From contig FR888241.1 in NCBI GenBank assembly GCA_000431775.1, positions 59,108-76,754 of the forward strand: a stretch of 17,647 nucleotides of DNA, written 5' to 3'. Shown in pieces: positions 15,219 to 17,647 of the stretch. This stretch comes from Clostridium sp. CAG:413. GTDB lineage: Bacteria; Bacillota; Clostridia; Oscillospirales; Acutalibacteraceae. Below the pieces are notes generated by a model. It saw only the letters and a list, made by a program, of their open reading frames with translations, did no database searches and was not told where the DNA came from. The first letter of the stretch is position 1; each line of letters starts with the position of its first letter. The translations under genes and the position numbers were made by a program.

Positions 15219-15245
15219 ACAAACAGTTAACAAACAGATAACAAA
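15219..15245 (+). repeat. 11-bp tandem direct repeat next to CIRCE
   Basis: ACAAACAGTTA (15219-15229), ACAAACAGATA (15230-15240) and a partial ACAAA (15241-15245). The 11-bp period is about one helical turn, so the copies face the same side of DNA. This could be a second regulator's binding site or promoter context; TTTACA (15216-15221) could serve as a -35 overlapping it. Confidence 0.5.
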
Positions 15246-15263
15246 ATATGCAATAACGGGGGA

Positions 15264-15269
15264 TATAAT
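15264..15269 (+). promoter_or_regulatory. Candidate -10 element upstream of hsp20
   Basis: A perfect TATAAT lies 152 bp before the hsp20 start. No good -35 is found 16-18 bp upstream (ACAAAA), so the assignment is weak. If used, transcription would start near 15276 and the RNA would carry the whole structured leader. Confidence 0.35.
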
Positions 15270-15280
15270 ATGGTCGTCAA

Positions 15281-15382
15281 ATGAAGAAAGACAATAACAA
15301 AGGAAGCGATACCAATGAATCGGATAAAGAATTCTCAAAGCGTTTCGGCCTCCGATTCGGCCGAAAACAAAAAATAAAATGA
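15281..15382 (+). CDS. Possible 33-codon leader ORF before hsp20
   Basis: An uninterrupted ATG-to-TGA frame of 33 codons, beginning MKKDNNKGSDTNESDKEF and ending in the basic RFGLRFGRKQKIK. It has no convincing ribosome binding site and would be almost leaderless if the TATAAT at 15264 is the -10. Its last codons cross the hairpin and the anti-SD segment at 15349-15355, so translation could influence hsp20 expression. It could equally be chance within a structured leader. Confidence 0.22.
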   Translation: MKKDNNKGSDTNESDKEFSKRFGLRFGRKQKIK

Positions 15383-15406
15383 ATCGGGAAATATAATTTT
15401 CGGAGG
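15317..15406 (+). promoter_or_regulatory. Structured hsp20 leader with candidate anti-SD / anti-anti-SD elements
   Basis: An 8-bp hairpin (TTTCGGCC 15343-15350 with GGCCGAAA 15359-15366) has the loop TCCGATTC. The overlapping segment CCTCCGA (15349-15355) is a perfect complement of TCGGAGG (15400-15406), the hsp20 ribosome site. GAATCGGA at 15317-15324 is a perfect complement of the hairpin loop, and a second copy GAATCGGG (15381-15388) pairs with it except for one G-U. These segments can form mutually exclusive pairings that would expose or hide the ribosome site. All pairings are short, so a regulatory role is inferred. Confidence 0.35.
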
Positions 15407-15415
15407 ATTTTTATT

Positions 15416-15871
15416 ATGTTTGAACTCAGACCTTATACCCGCAGAAATCACATGGCTAACTACAATCCGTTCCGTGAGATGGACGAATTTGAAAAGAATT
15501 TCTTCGCAGACCCGTTCTCAATGTTTGACACCGGTGCCATTGCGGAGTTCAAGACCGATATTACCGATAACGGCGACAGCTACCTGCTGGAGGCCGACCT
15601 GCCCGGATTCGACAAGAAGGATATCAAGCTCGACATCAACGGCGATTGGCTCACCATCAACGCCGAGCGTCACTCGGAGCATGAGGAAAAGGATAAGAAA
15701 GATAAGTACATCTGCTGCGAGCGTTCCTACGGCTCCTACAGCCGCCGCTTCAATGTATCGGGCGTCAAGACCGACGAGATAAAGGCGAAGTACGACAACG
15801 GCGTGCTGAAGCTGACCCTGCCCAAGAAGGGCGAGGAGCTCCCCGAATCCCATCACCTTGAAATCGAATAA
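15416..15871 (+). CDS. hsp20: Hsp20 / alpha-crystallin family small heat-shock protein
   Basis: 151 residues. An ATP-independent cytoplasmic holdase that binds unfolding proteins. A short N-terminal arm (NYNPFREMDEFEKNFF) precedes the alpha-crystallin domain at about 44-138, with AEFKTDITDNGDSYLLEADLPG at its start, GSYSRRFNVSGVKTDEIKAKYDNGVLKLTLPK at its end, and the conserved NGVL motif. The C-terminal tail ends HHLEIE, where I/L-x-I/L-like residues usually lock oligomers. The ATG at 15416 has GGAGG nine bases upstream (15402-15406); the ATG at 15452 is internal. Regulation by HrcA is shown by the CIRCE element, with a possible second layer in the leader. It is a single-gene unit closed by its own terminator. 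Confidence 0.97.
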   Translation: MFELRPYTRRNHMANYNPFREMDEFEKNFFADPFSMFDTGAIAEFKTDITDNGDSYLLEADLPGFDKKDIKLDINGDWLTINAERHSEHEEKDKKDKYICCERSYGSYSRRFNVSGVKTDEIKAKYDNGVLKLTLPKKGEELPESHHLEIE

Positions 15872-15882
15872 AGCCCTGTATC

Positions 15883-15918
15883 AAAGAGGGGCAGCTTCAC
15901 GCTGCCTCTCTTTTTTTT
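15883..15918 (+). terminator. Terminator of hsp20
   Basis: A GGCAGC/GCTGCC core extended outward to 13 bp by GAG/CTC-type and A-T pairs, with a TTCAC loop, followed by a run of eight T. It begins 12 nt after the hsp20 stop codon and separates it from feoA. Confidence 0.93.
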
Positions 15919-15974
15919 CACCGTTTCTTCCTCGCGGAATAAGCTGTAAATGGAGAATTCCAAGGAGGAATGGT

Positions 15975-16229
15975 ATGAAATCAGATCTGACTTTAGATAG
16001 AATCCCCGTCGGTGAAGCGGTCACGGTCGCCTACCTCGGTGAGAGCGGCATACGCCGCAGGCTGACGGATATCGGGCTGGTGCGCGGTGCGGAGACGGTC
16101 TGCACAGGCGAAAGCCCGCTCGGCGACCCGAGGGCTTATCTCATCGACGGTGCAGTCATAGCCCTGCGCCGCCGTGACTGCTCGGCGATTAGCGTTATTC
16201 GGCAGGGTGATAACGGTGAAAACGGATAA
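15975..16229 (+). CDS. feoA: Ferrous iron transport protein A
   Basis: An 84-residue small cytoplasmic protein with an SH3-like fold, thought to assist FeoB in Fe2+ uptake. It shows the FeoA pattern: an opening TLDRIPVGEAVTVAYL, the core GIRRRLTDIGLVRGAETV, and a closing AYLIDGAVIALRRRDCSAISV. The ATG at 15975 has AAGGAGG (15962-15968) six bases upstream; a longer frame runs upstream into the hsp20 terminator and is not used. Its end overlaps the start of feoB by 14 nt. No clear Fur- or DtxR-type operator and no convincing promoter were seen in the 56-nt gap after the hsp20 terminator. Confidence 0.95.
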   Translation: MKSDLTLDRIPVGEAVTVAYLGESGIRRRLTDIGLVRGAETVCTGESPLGDPRAYLIDGAVIALRRRDCSAISVIRQGDNGENG

Positions 16230-17647
16230 CACCCGCCCCGTTATTGCTCTTGCGGGCAACCCGAATGTGGGCAAGAGCACGGTATTCAACAGCCTGACGG
16301 GGCTGAGACAGCACACGGGCAACTGGTCGGGCAAGACCGTCGAAAACGCTTACGGCGGCGTTAAGCTCGGCGGCGCTGAATACACCGTCGCCGATCTGCC
16401 TGGAACATATTCGCTGACCCCACACTCCGCCGAGGAGGAGGCCGCCCGTGATATGCTCTGCTTTTCTTCTCCGTACGCCGTGACGGTCGTCTGCGACGCC
16501 GAGCGCATTGAAAGAAGCATGGCTCTTGTGATGCAGGCGGCTGAAATATGCCCCAAAACCGTAGTATGCGTGAACCTCATGGACGAAGCGCGACGCAACG
16601 GAGTTTCGCTCGATTTGGATATTATTTCCCGTCGGCTGGGGCTGCCCGTCGTCGGCGTTACCGCCCGAAAGCACCGAGGAGCAGAGCCGCTGAAAAAAGT
16701 ATTGGCAAATCTCGATAAATATGAATTCTCACCCGTAAACATAAGATATCCCGAGCCTGTCGAGCAGGCAATTTCGCTCATAGAGCCTATCGTCACGGCA
16801 AAGCAGAGCAGGTTCAACGCAAGGTGGCTCGCAGTGCGCCTGCTTGACTGCGACACCGCGCTGAAAGACGGGCTTAGCAAGTCACTCGGCAACGAATTTT
16901 TTGACGACCCCGAGCTGCGGCTCGCTCTGGCGAGGGCAAAGGCTCTGCCCGGGCTGCGCGACCTCACGGGTGACGAGCTCGGCGACATGATAGCCGAGGG
17001 CACGGTTGCTACGGCGCACGATATCTGTATGGGAGCGGTTAAAAGGTCGAAAAGCCATTCGGAATTTGACCGCCGCCTCGATAAGCTCCTCACCGGCAGG
17101 CTGACCGCCTACCCCGCCATGCTGCTGATGCTCGCTCTCGTGCTCTGGCTCACCGTCAGCGCCGCAAACTACCCCTCTGCCCTGCTCTCCGAGCTGCTTT
17201 TCGGCTTTCAAGATAAACTGACGGCGCTGTTTATTCGCCTGAACGCTCCCGAATGGCTGCACGGCTGCCTCGTGCTCGGGGCATACCGAGTGCTGGCGTG
17301 GGTGGTGTCGGTGATGCTGCCGCCGATGGCGATATTCTTCCCGCTTTTTACCCTGCTTGAGGATCTGGGCGTGCTGCCGAGGATAGCCTATAACCTTGAC
17401 CGCCCATTTGCCGCCTGCAACGCTTGCGGCAAACAGGCGCTGACAATGTGCATGGGCTTCGGCTGCAACGCCGTCGGCGTGACGGGCGGCAGGATAATCG
17501 ACTCTCCGCGCGAACGCATCCTCGCCGTGCTGACAAACAATTTCGTTCCCTGCAACGGCAGATTTCCGACGCTTATAGCCCTCGCGGGCGCATTTTTCAT
17601 CGGCACGGGGACGGCTTCAACGCTGCTCGGCTCGCTCGCCGTGACGG
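16216..17647 (+). CDS. feoB: Ferrous iron transporter FeoB (3' end outside the window)
   Basis: The frame is open from the GTG at 16216 to the window edge, at least 477 residues of a protein normally 600-800 long. The N-terminal GTPase domain has G1 GNPNVGKST (about 14-22), a switch I Thr in NWSGKTVE, G3 DLPGTYS and G4 NLMD. The middle cytoplasmic region is followed by the membrane part, whose first helix begins near AMLLMLALVLWLTV. The gate region has CNACGKQALTMCMGFGCNAVGVTGGRIIDSPRERILAVLTN and then FVPCNGRFPTLIAL in order, with Cys residues typical of clostridial FeoB. The GTG start is supported by AGGG eight bases upstream, inside feoA. It imports Fe2+ across the cytoplasmic membrane, powered or gated by the G domain. 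Confidence 0.97.
   Translation, partial: MKTDNTRPVIALAGNPNVGKSTVFNSLTGLRQHTGNWSGKTVENAYGGVKLGGAEYTVADLPGTYSLTPHSAEEEAARDMLCFSSPYAVTVVCDAERIERSMALVMQAAEICPKTVVCVNLMDEARRNGVSLDLDIISRRLGLPVVGVTARKHRGAEPLKKVLANLDKYEFSPVNIRYPEPVEQAISLIEPIVTAKQSRFNARWLAVRLLDCDTALKDGLSKSLGNEFFDDPELRLALARAKALPGLRDLTGDELGDMIAEGTVATAHDICMGAVKRSKSHSEFDRRLDKLLTGRLTAYPAMLLMLALVLWLTVSAANYPSALLSELLFGFQDKLTALFIRLNAPEWLHGCLVLGAYRVLAWVVSVMLPPMAIFFPLFTLLEDLGVLPRIAYNLDRPFAACNACGKQALTMCMGFGCNAVGVTGGRIIDSPRERILAVLTNNFVPCNGRFPTLIALAGAFFIGTGTASTLLGSLAVT

Noticed and set aside
15919..15974. Fur or DtxR box before feoA
   Set aside because: No recognisable inverted repeat or promoter in the 56-nt gap; only the ribosome binding site is clear.

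Overview
The window looks like a chromosomal segment of a spore-forming, anaerobic, GC-rich member of the Clostridia, probably Oscillospirales or Ruminococcus-like. The reasons are strong AGGAGG-type ribosome binding sites, a GerA-family germination protein, a cortex-type peptidoglycan-binding protein, a Na+-pumping decarboxylase, a HrcA/CIRCE heat-shock operator, and FeoA/FeoB with the clostridial FeoB gate motifs. The lineage is inferred from gene content; no rRNA or other marker is present. No transposon, CRISPR array, tRNA or rRNA was seen.

Layout. (1) 49-3984, minus strand: a three-gene sugar operon. It is read from a promoter near 4033-4060 and holds a fused epimerase/dehydrogenase, a Gfo/Idh/MocA oxidoreductase broken at an 8-G tract, and an SDR resembling D-mannonate oxidoreductase. 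Together they suggest oxidation and epimerisation steps on a hexuronate or related sugar. (2) 4139-7515, minus strand: a Na+-translocating oxaloacetate decarboxylase cluster in the order alpha, gamma, biotin carrier, beta. The alpha gene carries what looks like a 7-nt deletion near 6850. (3) 7573-8955, minus strand: glycyl-tRNA synthetase with a near-consensus promoter and no room for a T-box. (4) 9103-12772, minus strand: a spore-related operon with a protein of unknown function containing a Pro/Glu-rich stretch, a SpoIID-like protein with three peptidoglycan-binding domains, and an orphan GerA-type protein. It ends in a strong terminator.

(5) 12922-15178, plus strand: an ECF sigma factor with a plausible autoregulatory promoter, a single-pass membrane protein that is probably its anti-sigma factor, and a DUF4349 lipoprotein, closed by a terminator. 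(6) 15187-15918, plus strand: a perfect CIRCE operator, an 11-bp phased direct repeat, a roughly 200-nt leader and an Hsp20 chaperone gene. The leader contains a 33-codon ORF and a possible anti-anti-SD / anti-SD / SD arrangement. (7) 15975-end, plus strand: feoA overlapping feoB, with feoB cut by the window edge.

The best candidates for something not yet described are the Hsp20 leader (possible RNA thermosensor or leader-peptide switch) and the sigma factor / membrane protein / DUF4349 module. Two metabolic genes are frameshifted. Whether that is real decay, phase variation or assembly error cannot be settled from the sequence alone. Four gene junctions share one design, with the upstream TGA stop embedded in the next gene's Shine-Dalgarno (TGAGG).
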